Positions 1 to 7,566 of a DNA stretch of 32,575 bases are shown here, piece after piece. The notes under the pieces are model-generated. The model was not told where the DNA came from. It worked only from the letters and a program-made list of their open reading frames with translations, and searched no databases. Within the stretch, counting starts at the first letter, position 1, and every line of letters starts with the position of its first letter. Position numbers and translations under genes: made by a program. The stretch is from an uncultured Lachnospiraceae bacterium (lineage in GTDB: Bacteria > Bacillota > Clostridia > Lachnospirales > Lachnospiraceae): contig CAJUSS010000001.1 in NCBI GenBank assembly GCA_910588895.1, forward strand, positions 1-32,575, read 5' to 3'.

Positions 1-480
1 CTTACCGGCTTTGATATCATTGATCGCCTTGGTGACGTCCATGGTGACCGTGCCGGCCTTGGGGTTCGGCATCAAGCCCTTGGGACCTAAGATACGGCCC
101 AGACGGCCTACCACGCCCATCATATCCGGGGTGGCCACCACTACGTCAAAATCCAGCCAGCCCTCGTTCTGGATCTTCGGGATCAGCTCCTCTGCCCCTA
201 CGAAGTCAGCTCCCGCTGCCTCTGCCTCATCGGCCTTCGGTCCCTTGGCAAATACCAGGATACGAACGGTCTTGCCGGTACCATGGGGGAGCACCACTGC
301 TCCACGGATCTGCTGGTCTGCATGACGCCCGTCACAGCCGGTCCGGATATGGACCTCGACCGTCTCATCAAACTTGGCAGAAGCGTTTTTCTTTACTAAT
401 GCAATAGCGTCGGCAGTGTCGTACTGGACGGAACGGTCCACGGTCTTTGCTGCCTCCACATATCTCTTTCCTCTTTTCAT
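1..480 (-). CDS. rplA: Ribosomal protein L1, 3' end beyond the window
   Basis: L1 binds 23S rRNA at the L1 stalk, helps release deacylated tRNA from the E site, and represses its own mRNA in many bacteria. The visible 160 residues start MKRGKRYVEAAKTVDR and contain the family segments TGKTVRILVFAKG and GRILGPKGLMPNPKAGTV. The reading frame is open to the left edge, so about the last third of the usual 230 residues is missing from the window. The ATG at 478-480 is chosen because an AGGAGG at 488-493 lies 8 bases upstream. It is the last visible gene of the rpmG-secE-nusG-rplK-rplA operon, and an L1-site-like element lies directly upstream of its ribosome binding site, which suggests translational autoregulation. 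Identity is certain. Confidence 0.97.
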   Translation of the reverse strand, partial: MKRGKRYVEAAKTVDRSVQYDTADAIALVKKNASAKFDETVEVHIRTGCDGRHADQQIRGAVVLPHGTGKTVRILVFAKGPKADEAEAAGADFVGAEELIPKIQNEGWLDFDVVVATPDMMGVVGRLGRILGPKGLMPNPKAGTVTMDVTKAINDIKAGK

Positions 481-493
481 TCCATTAACCTCC

Positions 494-523
494 TGTGGTA
501 TTGTCGGGGGATCTCCCTCCCAC
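494..523 (-). promoter_or_regulatory. L1-binding-site-like RNA element before rplA
   Basis: Read on the minus strand, this stretch begins GTGGGAGGGAG and ends GACAATACCACA. The ends GTGG/CCAC can pair around an inner GGG-AGAT-CCC hairpin. The 5' GTGGGAG and 3' GAC...ATACCAC strands match, from memory, the part of the 23S rRNA L1 stalk that L1 contacts. The element abuts the rplA AGGAGG, so bound L1 would block initiation. A near-identical copy precedes rplK. The repeat is seen directly; its function is inferred from known L1 autoregulation. Confidence 0.75.
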
Positions 524-540
524 GTTTTCCGATCTTCCTA

Positions 541-966
541 TCAGTCGCCTACTGCGATACCCATGCTCCTGGCTGTGCCGGCGATCATGCTCATGGCCGC
601 CTCCAGGGATGCAGCATTTAGATCTGGCATCTTTAATTCCGCGATCTTCTGCAGCTCAGCCTTGCTGATCGTAGCTACCTTGGTCTTGTTGGGGACTGCG
701 GAGCCGGATTTCAGCTTGCAGGCTTTCTTGAGCAGGACGGCTGCCGGAGGAGTCTTGGTGATGAAGCTGAAGCTCCTGTCTGCATAAACAGTGATCACGA
801 CGGGAATGATCAGGTCGCCCTGATCGGCTGTCCTGGCATTGAACTCCTTGGTGAACTGTACGATATTAACGCCGTGCTGGCCCAGAGCAGGACCAACTGG
901 CGGTGCTGGCGTTGCCTTACCAGCAGGGATCTGTAATTTGATATAACCTGTTACTTTCTTTGCCAT
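541..966 (-). CDS. rplK: Ribosomal protein L11
   Basis: L11 is part of the GTPase-associated centre of the 50S subunit and is needed for RelA/Rel sensing of stalled ribosomes; a rel gene lies further along this window. The 141-residue product starts MAKKVTGYIKLQIPAGKATPAPPVGPALGQHGVNI, the family's proline-rich N-terminal segment, and ends in the rRNA-binding domain with IAGTARSMGI. Length is typical. A GTG three codons upstream is in frame but overlaps the AGGAGG, so the ATG at 964-966, 8 bases after that site, is preferred. It lies between nusG and rplA in the standard order and is preceded by the second L1-like element, suggesting that both cistrons are controlled by L1. Confidence 0.98.
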   Translation of the reverse strand: MAKKVTGYIKLQIPAGKATPAPPVGPALGQHGVNIVQFTKEFNARTADQGDLIIPVVITVYADRSFSFITKTPPAAVLLKKACKLKSGSAVPNKTKVATISKAELQKIAELKMPDLNAASLEAAMSMIAGTARSMGIAVGD

Positions 967-986
967 TTTAGGCACCTCCTACATTA

Positions 987-1015
987 TGTGGTATTGTCGG
1001 GGATCTCCCTCCCAC
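987..1015 (-). promoter_or_regulatory. L1-binding-site-like RNA element before rplK
   Basis: This 29-base element differs from the one at 494-523 by a single G in the central run, and has the same GTGGGAG and GACAATACCAC strands. It ends about 7 bases before the rplK AGGAGG. Repressor L1 acts at the L11 leader in Escherichia coli, which fits this position. Assignment as an L1 target is by resemblance to the 23S rRNA site and by context, not by test. Confidence 0.75.
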
Positions 1016-1093
1016 CAGCCCTTCCCAAGAGAAGAGCCGATATGATATCGCTCTACATCTCGTCACTATCTACAGCGCTGCCGTCCATAGTGG

Positions 1094-1618
1094 CTACATC
1101 TTCTTTACCTCATTGAAGTTCAGCTCAACGGGGGTCTCACGGCCCAGCATATCCACGTTGATCGTGATGGTCTTTTTGCTCTTGTTGATAGTCCTGATCG
1201 CGCCTACTGTATCCTTGAGCGCTCCGGCGATCACGGTGATCATATCGCCTACCTCAAGATCGATCACCATCTCCGGCTCGCTCAGCTCCTGGAAGCCCAT
1301 GTTCATCATCTCCTCCTCGCTCAGCGGGGTAGGTTCCGATCCCGGGCCTACAAAGCCGGTCACGCCTCGGGTGTTCCGCACCACATACCAGGTATCCTGG
1401 TTCATCACCATCTTTACCAGCACATAGCCGGGGAACATCTTCTTATCGGCCTGCTTCTCCAGGCCGTCCTTCAGCTCAGTGACCGCCAGCATCGGCACGG
1501 ATACCTCCAGGATCTGATCTTGCAGGTTCCGGTTCTCGATAGTCTTTATCAGGTCGATCTTTACCTTGTTCTCATAGCCTGAGTAAGTATGGACTACATA
1601 CCAATTTGCTTCTGACAT
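1094..1618 (-). CDS. nusG: Transcription elongation/antitermination factor NusG
   Basis: NusG binds the RNA polymerase clamp, modulates pausing and termination, and links polymerase to ribosomes. The 174-residue product has the NGN domain over about residues 5-110 (WYVVHTYSGYENKVK at the start, KMFPGYVLVKM in the middle, VRNTRGVTGFVG after it) and a KOW domain over about 122-168 (VGDMITVIAGALKDTVG). An in-frame extension of 14 codons exists, but the ATG at 1616-1618 follows a GGTGGAG-type ribosome binding site and gives the normal MSEANWYVV start. It sits 19 bases after secE, in the conserved order. Confidence 0.98.
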   Translation of the reverse strand: MSEANWYVVHTYSGYENKVKIDLIKTIENRNLQDQILEVSVPMLAVTELKDGLEKQADKKMFPGYVLVKMVMNQDTWYVVRNTRGVTGFVGPGSEPTPLSEEEMMNMGFQELSEPEMVIDLEVGDMITVIAGALKDTVGAIRTINKSKKTITINVDMLGRETPVELNFNEVKKM

Positions 1619-1637
1619 ATCTCCACCTTTGCCCTTA

Positions 1638-1844
1638 TTAAATGATAAGATTGATACCAAAATTGAAGATCATATCCAGGACGCCGATCAGTACGCCTAA
1701 AAACAGGGACACCGTCAGCACAACAACGGTCTGCTTGGTCACCGTGTCTCTTTCCGGCCAAACGATCTTTTTGAACTCAGCCTTCAGACCTTTCCAAAAG
1801 CTTTTTGCAGGAGCGCTTTTCTTCTCCTCGCTCACATCTGCCAT
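1638..1844 (-). CDS. secE: Preprotein translocase subunit SecE
   Basis: SecE clamps the SecY channel and is essential for protein export. This 68-residue form is the short Gram-positive type: a charged cytoplasmic N-terminus, the amphipathic segment FWKGLKAEFKKIVWPERDTV that contains the family's KIVWP hallmark, and one membrane helix (about residues 40-63, VVVLTVSLFLGVLIGVLDMIF). The ATG at 1842-1844 is taken because it gives the usual short N-terminus and an AAGGA-type site lies upstream; an in-frame extension of nine codons has no such support. It lies between rpmG and nusG as in most bacteria. Confidence 0.96.
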   Translation of the reverse strand: MADVSEEKKSAPAKSFWKGLKAEFKKIVWPERDTVTKQTVVVLTVSLFLGVLIGVLDMIFNFGINLII

Positions 1845-1889
1845 AGTCTCACATCCTTTACAAATGTACAAAGGCGATATCGTCAGATA

Positions 1890-2039
1890 TCACTTGGTCT
1901 CCTTGTGCATCGTATGCCTCTTACAAAATCTGCAATACTTTTTGGTCTCCATCCGGTCAGGATGAGCTTTCTTATCCTTGGTCATGTTATAATTGCGCTG
2001 CTTACATTCTGTGCATGCCAATGTGATCCTCGTGCGCAC
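1890..2039 (-). CDS. rpmG: Ribosomal protein L33, zinc-ribbon form
   Basis: L33 is a small 50S protein near the E site. The 49-residue product reads VRTRITLACTECKQRNYNMTKDK at the start and ends HTMHKETK. CTEC (residues 9-12) and CRFC (36-39) are the two zinc-binding pairs of the zinc-containing paralogue. It is too short for automatic calls and begins with GTG at 2037-2039; a GGAGGT lies 7 bases upstream, which decides the start. It is the first gene of the operon, about 85 bases downstream of the predicted transcription start, as in many Firmicutes, where rpmG-secE-nusG is a common order. Confidence 0.93.
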   Translation of the reverse strand: MRTRITLACTECKQRNYNMTKDKKAHPDRMETKKYCRFCKRHTMHKETK

Positions 2040-2074
2040 GACTTCCACCTCCACTTTCTTGTGATCGTTTTTGT

Positions 2075-2109
2075 AGGCCTTTCATTTTTTGGGCACAAAA
2101 AAAAGGCCT
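2075..2109 (-). promoter_or_regulatory. Leader hairpin upstream of rpmG
   Basis: In the untranslated leader of the rpmG operon the minus strand holds AGGCCTTT and, 19 bases later, AAAGGCCT. The inner T-run and A-run can extend the stem around a GTGCCC loop. No T-tract follows the stem, so it is not a standard intrinsic terminator. It may be a stability or attenuation structure. The pairing is visible; any role is a guess. Confidence 0.45.
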
Positions 2110-2131
2110 TGTTTCTTCCATTCGCCCGTTT

Positions 2132-2160
2132 ACTATAACATAATTTGGAGGATCCGTCAA
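2132..2160 (-). promoter_or_regulatory. Sigma-A promoter of the rpmG-secE-nusG-rplK-rplA operon
   Basis: On the minus strand TTGACG (2155-2160) is followed after exactly 17 bases by TATAGT (2132-2137). This is close to the TTGACA-17-TATAAT consensus. It lies upstream of rpmG and downstream of the hairpin that ends the antiporter operon, so the ribosomal-protein operon is separately initiated. Confidence 0.8.
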
Positions 2161-2326
2161 GGATCTTCTGCGGTCTTGTCGAACTTTTGTATGCTGAGTG
2201 CTGTGGGCCACATTTCACACCTACGCCAGAAAGTCTCATTGCAGAGGTATATCGCGGGCGGGTGACCGGTCATGGGCCTGCACCTATACAACAACCGGCG
2301 CAGGTGTGGATAGTGACCATGCAGCA

Positions 2327-2360
2327 GGCAGGAGGCGTCATCAAGATAACACCTCCTGCC
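2327..2360 (-). terminator. GC-rich hairpin after the antiporter operon
   Basis: GGCAGGAGG (2327-2335) and CCTCCTGCC (2352-2360) form a perfect 9-bp stem with a 16-base loop, 7 bases after the stop codon of the last antiporter gene. It lacks a clear T-tract on the minus strand, so it may be a weak terminator or a 3'-end stabilising structure. The position argues for an operon end. Confidence 0.55.
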
Positions 2361-2367
2361 CGTCCGC

Positions 2368-4410
2368 TCATGAATACCGGAAGAACGTATACAGCAGATA
2401 CCCCAGCGTCAGGCACAGACCGATGCAAAAAAGCATCAGACCGAAGGAGAAGCTCTCCCAAGCCACCCCATCCAGCCCGGTCTCCAGCCATTTTTCGATC
2501 GGGTCCTTGTCTTTCTTCTGGGCTTTCACCCTGACCTGCCGATGGGTGGTCCGTCTGGCCAGAAGGATCGCTCCGTCCGCCAGCTGGTCCATGGCCCGGC
2601 ACAGCAGGCCGGAGATGGCCAGGAAGATCGTCACCAGGGTCTGGATCAGATAGCGGTCCAGCCATCCCAGCACAGTGCCACAGACATTCGGCAGCAGCAC
2701 CTGCAGGATAGGACGATAGAGCATCGTCTCCAGGTCCAGAACGTCCGGCCAGCGGTCCAGATAGCTGCGCCGGCGCGCCGGCGCAGCCGGGGACTGGGCA
2801 ACTCCCGAAGCCTTGGCCCCTTCGGCCTGTATCTGCGTTCTGTCCGCCTCCCCCATCAGCAGCTTTCGGATCACCAGCAGATAGAGCAGGGCTCCGATCC
2901 CAATGGAGATCAGACCGCCTTTTAAGTTCGTCAAGGCAAAGTAGTGGACTTTATGCTCCATACCGCCTGCCAGGAAAAAGCCCTGCCCCATGTCAGCCAG
3001 ACGGTCCATGGTAAAGGCCGGGGTCAGTCCCATGCCAAGGACTATGACCGCCGGGATCAGCAGCACGGCCTTGCCGGCCTTTTTCATATAATGGCCGTTC
3101 ATAGCGGCGAAACGATCCTTTAACCCTGGATCCTCCTCCACAAAAAGAGCGACGAAAAGCTTCAGCATATAAGAGACGGTCATCCCTCCGGTCAGGAGGA
3201 ACACCCATTCTGCAAAGATCCAGAAACCCCGGCTTGCCGCCAGGCTATCCACCGCCAGACTAAGGCTGGACAAGCTGCCTGCCGCCTTGCCGGCTGTGAC
3301 CAGCCCTTCTGCGATCAGCTCCTGGTACTCCACGATGCTCTCGTGGAGCAGGGTCTTGCTCACATAACCGCTCCAGCCAGGTATGCCGCCGATCCCCAGG
3401 GCCCCCATCAGGAAACAGAAGGCCAGAAACGGTTTTCCCTTTCCAAAACCGCGGATCTTGTTCAGATCCAGCTCGTGGAGGTCCATATAGACCACGCCAG
3501 CACACAGAAAGAGCACCAGCTTAAACAAGGAATGGTTCACCATATGGAGAAAGGTCCCTCTGGCCGCGATCGAGGGGTTTTCACCAGCTGCTGTGAGCAG
3601 GCCGCACATCCCCACACCCACCAGGATAAATCCGATCTGGGAAACGGATGAGCAGGCCAGTGTCTTTTTTAAGTTGACCGAGAACACCGCCAGGAGCGCC
3701 CCCAAAAACATGGTCACCAGCCCCAGCAGAAAGATCAGGAGACCCCAGGCCTTATCGCTGTTAAAAAGCCGGCAGGAGACCACGATCACCCCGAAGATAC
3801 CGGTCTTTGTCAATATCCCGGACAACAGCGCACTGGCCGGGGCCGGAGCCACCGGATGGGCCTTGGGCAGCCAGATATGGAGCGGAAAGCATCCGGCCTT
3901 CGCTCCGAAGCCAAAAAGGAGGAGAAGGCCTGCCGCATACAGCCGCAGCTGCTCTCCCTCCTGCAGAGCCAGGACTGCAGCCTGCTTTAATCCATCGATC
4001 TTCAGCGTCCCCAGCATATCATAGAGCAGGAACAGTCCCATCAGCATGACCATGCCGCCGATCACCGCCACGGCCAGGTAGGTCTCCGCCGCCTTTAAGG
4101 ACTCCTTTCTCTCATCAAAGGCCACCCACACATAGGAGGTCAGGGACATGATCTCAAAAAAGATAAAGGTGGTATACAGATCCTCCGACAGGAACACCCC
4201 CACCGTAGCCAGAAAGGTGATCCAGAAGAACACATAGTACCGGCGGCGTTTTTCGTAATGGGCCATATATTCCCTGGAGAACACGCCGCTGACCGACCAC
4301 ATGAGCACAGCCATACAAGTATAGACAAGCCGGAACCCGTCCAGCTGAAAATGCAGTCCAAACCCGCAGAACCCGGGGATGGACATCGTCATCGATCCGA
4401 TCCCGATCAT
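2368..4410 (-). CDS. Antiporter-like membrane subunit (ND5/MbhH-type), fourth copy, long C-terminus
   Basis: A 680-residue polytopic protein of the proton-conducting subunit family (Pfam proton_antipo_M), which carries cations in complex I, Mrp and Mbh complexes. The TM5-region glutamate is in FFEIMSLTSYVW, and the TM7-region lysine in FGAKAGCFPLHIWLPKAHPVAPAPASALLSGILTKTG. It is longer than the other three copies: after about residue 520 comes a hydrophilic stretch rich in Ala, Pro and Arg, then DLETMLYRPIL, a membrane helix, a basic segment and a final helix, a tail like that of ND5/HyfF-type subunits. The ATG overlaps the previous stop as ATGA, after AGGAGG. It is the last gene of the operon. 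Family is certain; the transported ion cannot be told from sequence. Confidence 0.9.
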   Translation of the reverse strand: MIGIGSMTMSIPGFCGFGLHFQLDGFRLVYTCMAVLMWSVSGVFSREYMAHYEKRRRYYVFFWITFLATVGVFLSEDLYTTFIFFEIMSLTSYVWVAFDERKESLKAAETYLAVAVIGGMVMLMGLFLLYDMLGTLKIDGLKQAAVLALQEGEQLRLYAAGLLLLFGFGAKAGCFPLHIWLPKAHPVAPAPASALLSGILTKTGIFGVIVVSCRLFNSDKAWGLLIFLLGLVTMFLGALLAVFSVNLKKTLACSSVSQIGFILVGVGMCGLLTAAGENPSIAARGTFLHMVNHSLFKLVLFLCAGVVYMDLHELDLNKIRGFGKGKPFLAFCFLMGALGIGGIPGWSGYVSKTLLHESIVEYQELIAEGLVTAGKAAGSLSSLSLAVDSLAASRGFWIFAEWVFLLTGGMTVSYMLKLFVALFVEEDPGLKDRFAAMNGHYMKKAGKAVLLIPAVIVLGMGLTPAFTMDRLADMGQGFFLAGGMEHKVHYFALTNLKGGLISIGIGALLYLLVIRKLLMGEADRTQIQAEGAKASGVAQSPAAPARRRSYLDRWPDVLDLETMLYRPILQVLLPNVCGTVLGWLDRYLIQTLVTIFLAISGLLCRAMDQLADGAILLARRTTHRQVRVKAQKKDKDPIEKWLETGLDGVAWESFSFGLMLFCIGLCLTLGYLLYTFFRYS

Positions 4411-6038
4411 CCCGCTTCACCTCCTATCTGCAGAAAGAGTTCCATCAAAGGCGCAGAGTGGATCCCCATAAGGATGATCGCCGCCGCAAAGAGCAGGAGC
4501 GGGACCAGCATCATCCAGTTGGGGTCGCATCTCCCTGCATCCGCCCCAGACCGACGGTCGATCTGGGACAGGCCAGGACCAATGCCAGCCACCGCCAGCG
4601 CCGCTCCCACCTTGGGAAAATACGCCCGGATCACCACGGTCAGCATATAGATACCGGTCATCAGGGCAGAATACAGCAGCACCGCCACTGCTCCGAACGC
4701 CAGATACCGCCAGCCACTGGCACCATGGCTTCCCGCCATGCCGCCCAGAGAGCCATCGGACCCCATCCCGCAGGCAAAGGCCGCCCTGGCGATGTTCCAT
4801 TTGCTGATAAAGCCGGCAAACAGCGGGATCCCCGTAAGGGACAGGCTGGCCACCGTCAGACAGCCAAAGGTCACCGGCATCCGCCTTCCCAGGCCGTCCA
4901 GCTCATAGACATGGGTCTTTCCGGTCTGGTGCATCACCGCACCGGCACAGAAAAAGGAACAGATCTTCATGAACGCATGAAAGACCATATGGCTCAAGGC
5001 AGCCGCCAGCCCCAGAGGGCTCATCATGGACGCACCCAACAGGATATAGGACAGGTTGCTGACCGTAGAGTAGGCCAGCCGCCTCTTCCAGTGTGCCTCC
5101 TTTACTGCCATGGTGGACCCGTAGGCGATCGTCACCATAGCTGCGGCCATCACCGCCCATTGGACCCAGGTCCCCCGCAAAAAACCCACGCCGAAGCTGA
5201 AATAGGTCAGGCGCAGGATCGCAAAGGCGCCGGATTTCACCACCGCCACCGCGTGGAGCAGGGCCGTCACTGGCGTGGGGGCCACAGTCGCCGGCGGGAG
5301 CCATCTGTGACAGGGAAAGACCACCGCTTTTACGCCGAACCCAAAGAAGCCCAGCATATAGATAAAGAGCAACAGGTCCTTATGCCGGACGGCCGCTGCC
5401 AGATCCAGCATCCCTCCTGCCCGGAACGCCGTATCTCCCGTAGAAGAGAAATAGAGCACGAACACCAGGCTCAAAAAAGCGAACGCCGCGCCGCCGATGG
5501 AATAGTACAGATATTTCCGGCTGGCCCGCGTCGCTTCTCTGGTCATCGGAAAGAGCACTAACGGGAAGGTAGCCAGTGTCAAAAGCTCGTAGAACAGATA
5601 AAGGGTCATCAGGTTCCCCGCCAGAGCAATCCCTGCCGTGACCCCATAGGTCATCAGGTAGTAGGAGAAAAAGGCGGCCTTCCGTCTCTCTTCCTTCATA
5701 TATTCAAAGGCATAGAGCACCGCCAGTGGCCACAGGACGCCGATCAGTCCGGCAAATACCTTTCCCATCCCGTCCAGCCGGAACATGACCTTTAACTCTC
5801 CATAAAGCCTGAACAGGACAACGCTCTCCCCTTTAGCAGAAAAGACCAGCCACAAGAGGACCAGGCTGTTTGCCAGGGCGATCCCCTCTACATAGATCCT
5901 TAAGAGACGGTCTCCTCTTGAACGTTCCCCCGCCTCTCCCTCCGCTTTCTTAAAGGGGTCAAACTGACTGACCAAGAGCAGGGTCATGCCGCCGATCAGC
6001 GGAAGGAGCGCAGGCACAGCTAATAATATCCAGTCCAT
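4407..6038 (-). CDS. Antiporter-like membrane subunit (ND2/ND4/MrpD-type), third copy
   Basis: A 543-residue multi-spanning protein of the complex I/Mrp antiporter family. Family landmarks are the glutamate in LFYELLTLATFPLV and the lysine-containing segment GVKAVVFPCHRWLPPATVAPTPVTALLHAVAVVKSG, followed by KRRLAYSTVSNLSYILLG. The segment CHRWLP replaces the usual LHxWLP, and the loop before the last helices carries a polar insert (IDRRSGADAGRCDPNW). The ATG follows a GGAGGGTGAGGG purine-rich site, and the stop overlaps the next start as ATGA, indicating translational coupling. It is one of four non-identical copies in the operon; all four retain the putative channel glutamate and lysine. Confidence 0.9.
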   Translation of the reverse strand: MDWILLAVPALLPLIGGMTLLLVSQFDPFKKAEGEAGERSRGDRLLRIYVEGIALANSLVLLWLVFSAKGESVVLFRLYGELKVMFRLDGMGKVFAGLIGVLWPLAVLYAFEYMKEERRKAAFFSYYLMTYGVTAGIALAGNLMTLYLFYELLTLATFPLVLFPMTREATRASRKYLYYSIGGAAFAFLSLVFVLYFSSTGDTAFRAGGMLDLAAAVRHKDLLLFIYMLGFFGFGVKAVVFPCHRWLPPATVAPTPVTALLHAVAVVKSGAFAILRLTYFSFGVGFLRGTWVQWAVMAAAMVTIAYGSTMAVKEAHWKRRLAYSTVSNLSYILLGASMMSPLGLAAALSHMVFHAFMKICSFFCAGAVMHQTGKTHVYELDGLGRRMPVTFGCLTVASLSLTGIPLFAGFISKWNIARAAFACGMGSDGSLGGMAGSHGASGWRYLAFGAVAVLLYSALMTGIYMLTVVIRAYFPKVGAALAVAGIGPGLSQIDRRSGADAGRCDPNWMMLVPLLLFAAAIILMGIHSAPLMELFLQIGGEAG

Positions 6039-6052
6039 CCCTCACCCTCCCA

Positions 6053-7549
6053 TCAAAATACAGTGCCCGCGATCTCGCGCAGAAACCCTAAGAAGGGCCC
6101 TGGGAAACAGCCAAAGAGCAGAGCGCCCGCAGTCAGTATGAGCACCGGCCCCAGCATCTGCAGAGACGGCTCCTTCGCCTTAAGCCCCCGTTCCCGGATC
6201 TCCTTATCATCAAAGTCTGCACCGGGCAGGAACCCGTCTATGGAAAGGGGCAGCAGATAGCCGGCCGTCAGCAGGGCGCTGATGAGCAGCACCGCCGGAC
6301 CGATCCAGCTGAAGACGCCGGTCCCGGAGGAGAGCGCGCCCTGCGCCAGATACCATTTGCTGATAAAGCCGCTGGTGGGCGGGATGCCTACCAGGGATAG
6401 GGAGACCACCGTATAGCACCCCAGCAGCACCGGCATCACCTGGCCTAAGCCCCGCATCTGGCGCACCCTGGTCCATCCGGTGGTGAAGATCACCGCTCCG
6501 GCAGATAAGAACAGCGCGTTCTTGACCAGAGAATGGAACACCACATGGGATAATGCGCCCACAAATGCGGTGGGGTCTAGCAGGCTTAATCCAAACAGGA
6601 TATAGGATACCTGGCTCACGGTAGAATAGGCCAGCCGCTTTTTCATCACCGGCTCCTTATAGGCCAGCATAGAGCCCATAAAGACCGTAAGGAGGGTCAG
6701 GGTCATCCAAAGCGTCTGCACCCAGGTCCCACGGATCAGCTCCGGGCCCACGATGTAAAAGACCACACGGACCAGGGCCAGCACACCGGATTTTGTGATC
6801 ACGCCAGAGAGCACCGCGCTGGCCGGAGCCGGAGCCACCGGATGGGCAGTGGGGAGCCAGCCGTGCAAAGGGAACATGCCCGCCTTGGTCCCAAAGCCGA
6901 TGAGCATGCAGCACACCGCCGCCAAGAGCAGCCTTTCCTGTCCAAGGACCATCTCTCCGCTTAAGATCCCTCCCGGCGTAAAGCTCAGATCCCGGCACAC
7001 CGTCGTCAGGAAAAAGATCCCGAACAGGGCCATGAACGCCCCGGCCACCGAGTAGAACAGGTATTTTAACCCGGCCATCACCGCCTCCTTGGTCCGCTCA
7101 TGGAGGACCAAGGGCAGAGAAGTCAGGGTCATCAGCTCATAGAACACATAAAATGTGATCAGGTTGGCCGAAAGATCCAGCCCGATCAGCACACCCAGGA
7201 CGATCAGATAATATCCAAAGAAACGGCATTCGTCCTCCTCATGGGTCATATAGGTGAACCCATAGATCCCCACCAGCAGCCAGACCGCCGCAGTCAGAAG
7301 GGCAAAGAGCATGCCCACCCGATCCACCTGGAATGCAACAGCCACTTGCTCCGTCAGCTGCCAGACCTTTAGCCCGTTCCCGCCGCCGACCACGGCAAGG
7401 ATCGTAAGGATCAGTCCTCCCGCCAGGCCCATGAGAGATGCCACGATCAATGCGTTCCGGTTTGTACGGAACCCTTTCCCTGCCAGTACGAAGATCCCCA
7501 TGAAGATCGGGAACAGGACCGGCAGGAGCAATATCACATTTCCTTCCAT
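6053..7549 (-). CDS. Antiporter-like membrane subunit (MrpD-type), second copy
   Basis: A 498-residue membrane protein of the MrpD/NuoM/NuoN family. It shows FYVFYELMTLTSLPLV with the conserved glutamate and GFGTKAGMFPLHGWLPTAHPVAPAPASAVLSGVITKSG with the conserved lysines, then KKRLAYSTVSQVSYILFG and the late motif GIPPTSGFISKW. An in-frame ATG at 7568-7570 overlaps the upstream stop (ATGA), but AAGGAG lies 6 bases before the ATG at 7547-7549, so that start is preferred; the longer form would add seven residues. It probably forms one cation path of the complex encoded by this operon. Confidence 0.9.
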   Translation of the reverse strand: MEGNVILLLPVLFPIFMGIFVLAGKGFRTNRNALIVASLMGLAGGLILTILAVVGGGNGLKVWQLTEQVAVAFQVDRVGMLFALLTAAVWLLVGIYGFTYMTHEEDECRFFGYYLIVLGVLIGLDLSANLITFYVFYELMTLTSLPLVLHERTKEAVMAGLKYLFYSVAGAFMALFGIFFLTTVCRDLSFTPGGILSGEMVLGQERLLLAAVCCMLIGFGTKAGMFPLHGWLPTAHPVAPAPASAVLSGVITKSGVLALVRVVFYIVGPELIRGTWVQTLWMTLTLLTVFMGSMLAYKEPVMKKRLAYSTVSQVSYILFGLSLLDPTAFVGALSHVVFHSLVKNALFLSAGAVIFTTGWTRVRQMRGLGQVMPVLLGCYTVVSLSLVGIPPTSGFISKWYLAQGALSSGTGVFSWIGPAVLLISALLTAGYLLPLSIDGFLPGADFDDKEIRERGLKAKEPSLQMLGPVLILTAGALLFGCFPGPFLGFLREIAGTVF

Positions 7550-7566
7550 AAAGGTCTCCTTCACTA

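Noticed and set aside
4458..5561. Long plus-strand frame of 367 codons opposite an antiporter gene
   Set aside because: Its product is His/Arg/Gln/Pro-rich low-complexity sequence, as expected for the antisense of a GC-rich membrane-protein gene; it has no ribosome binding site or domain.
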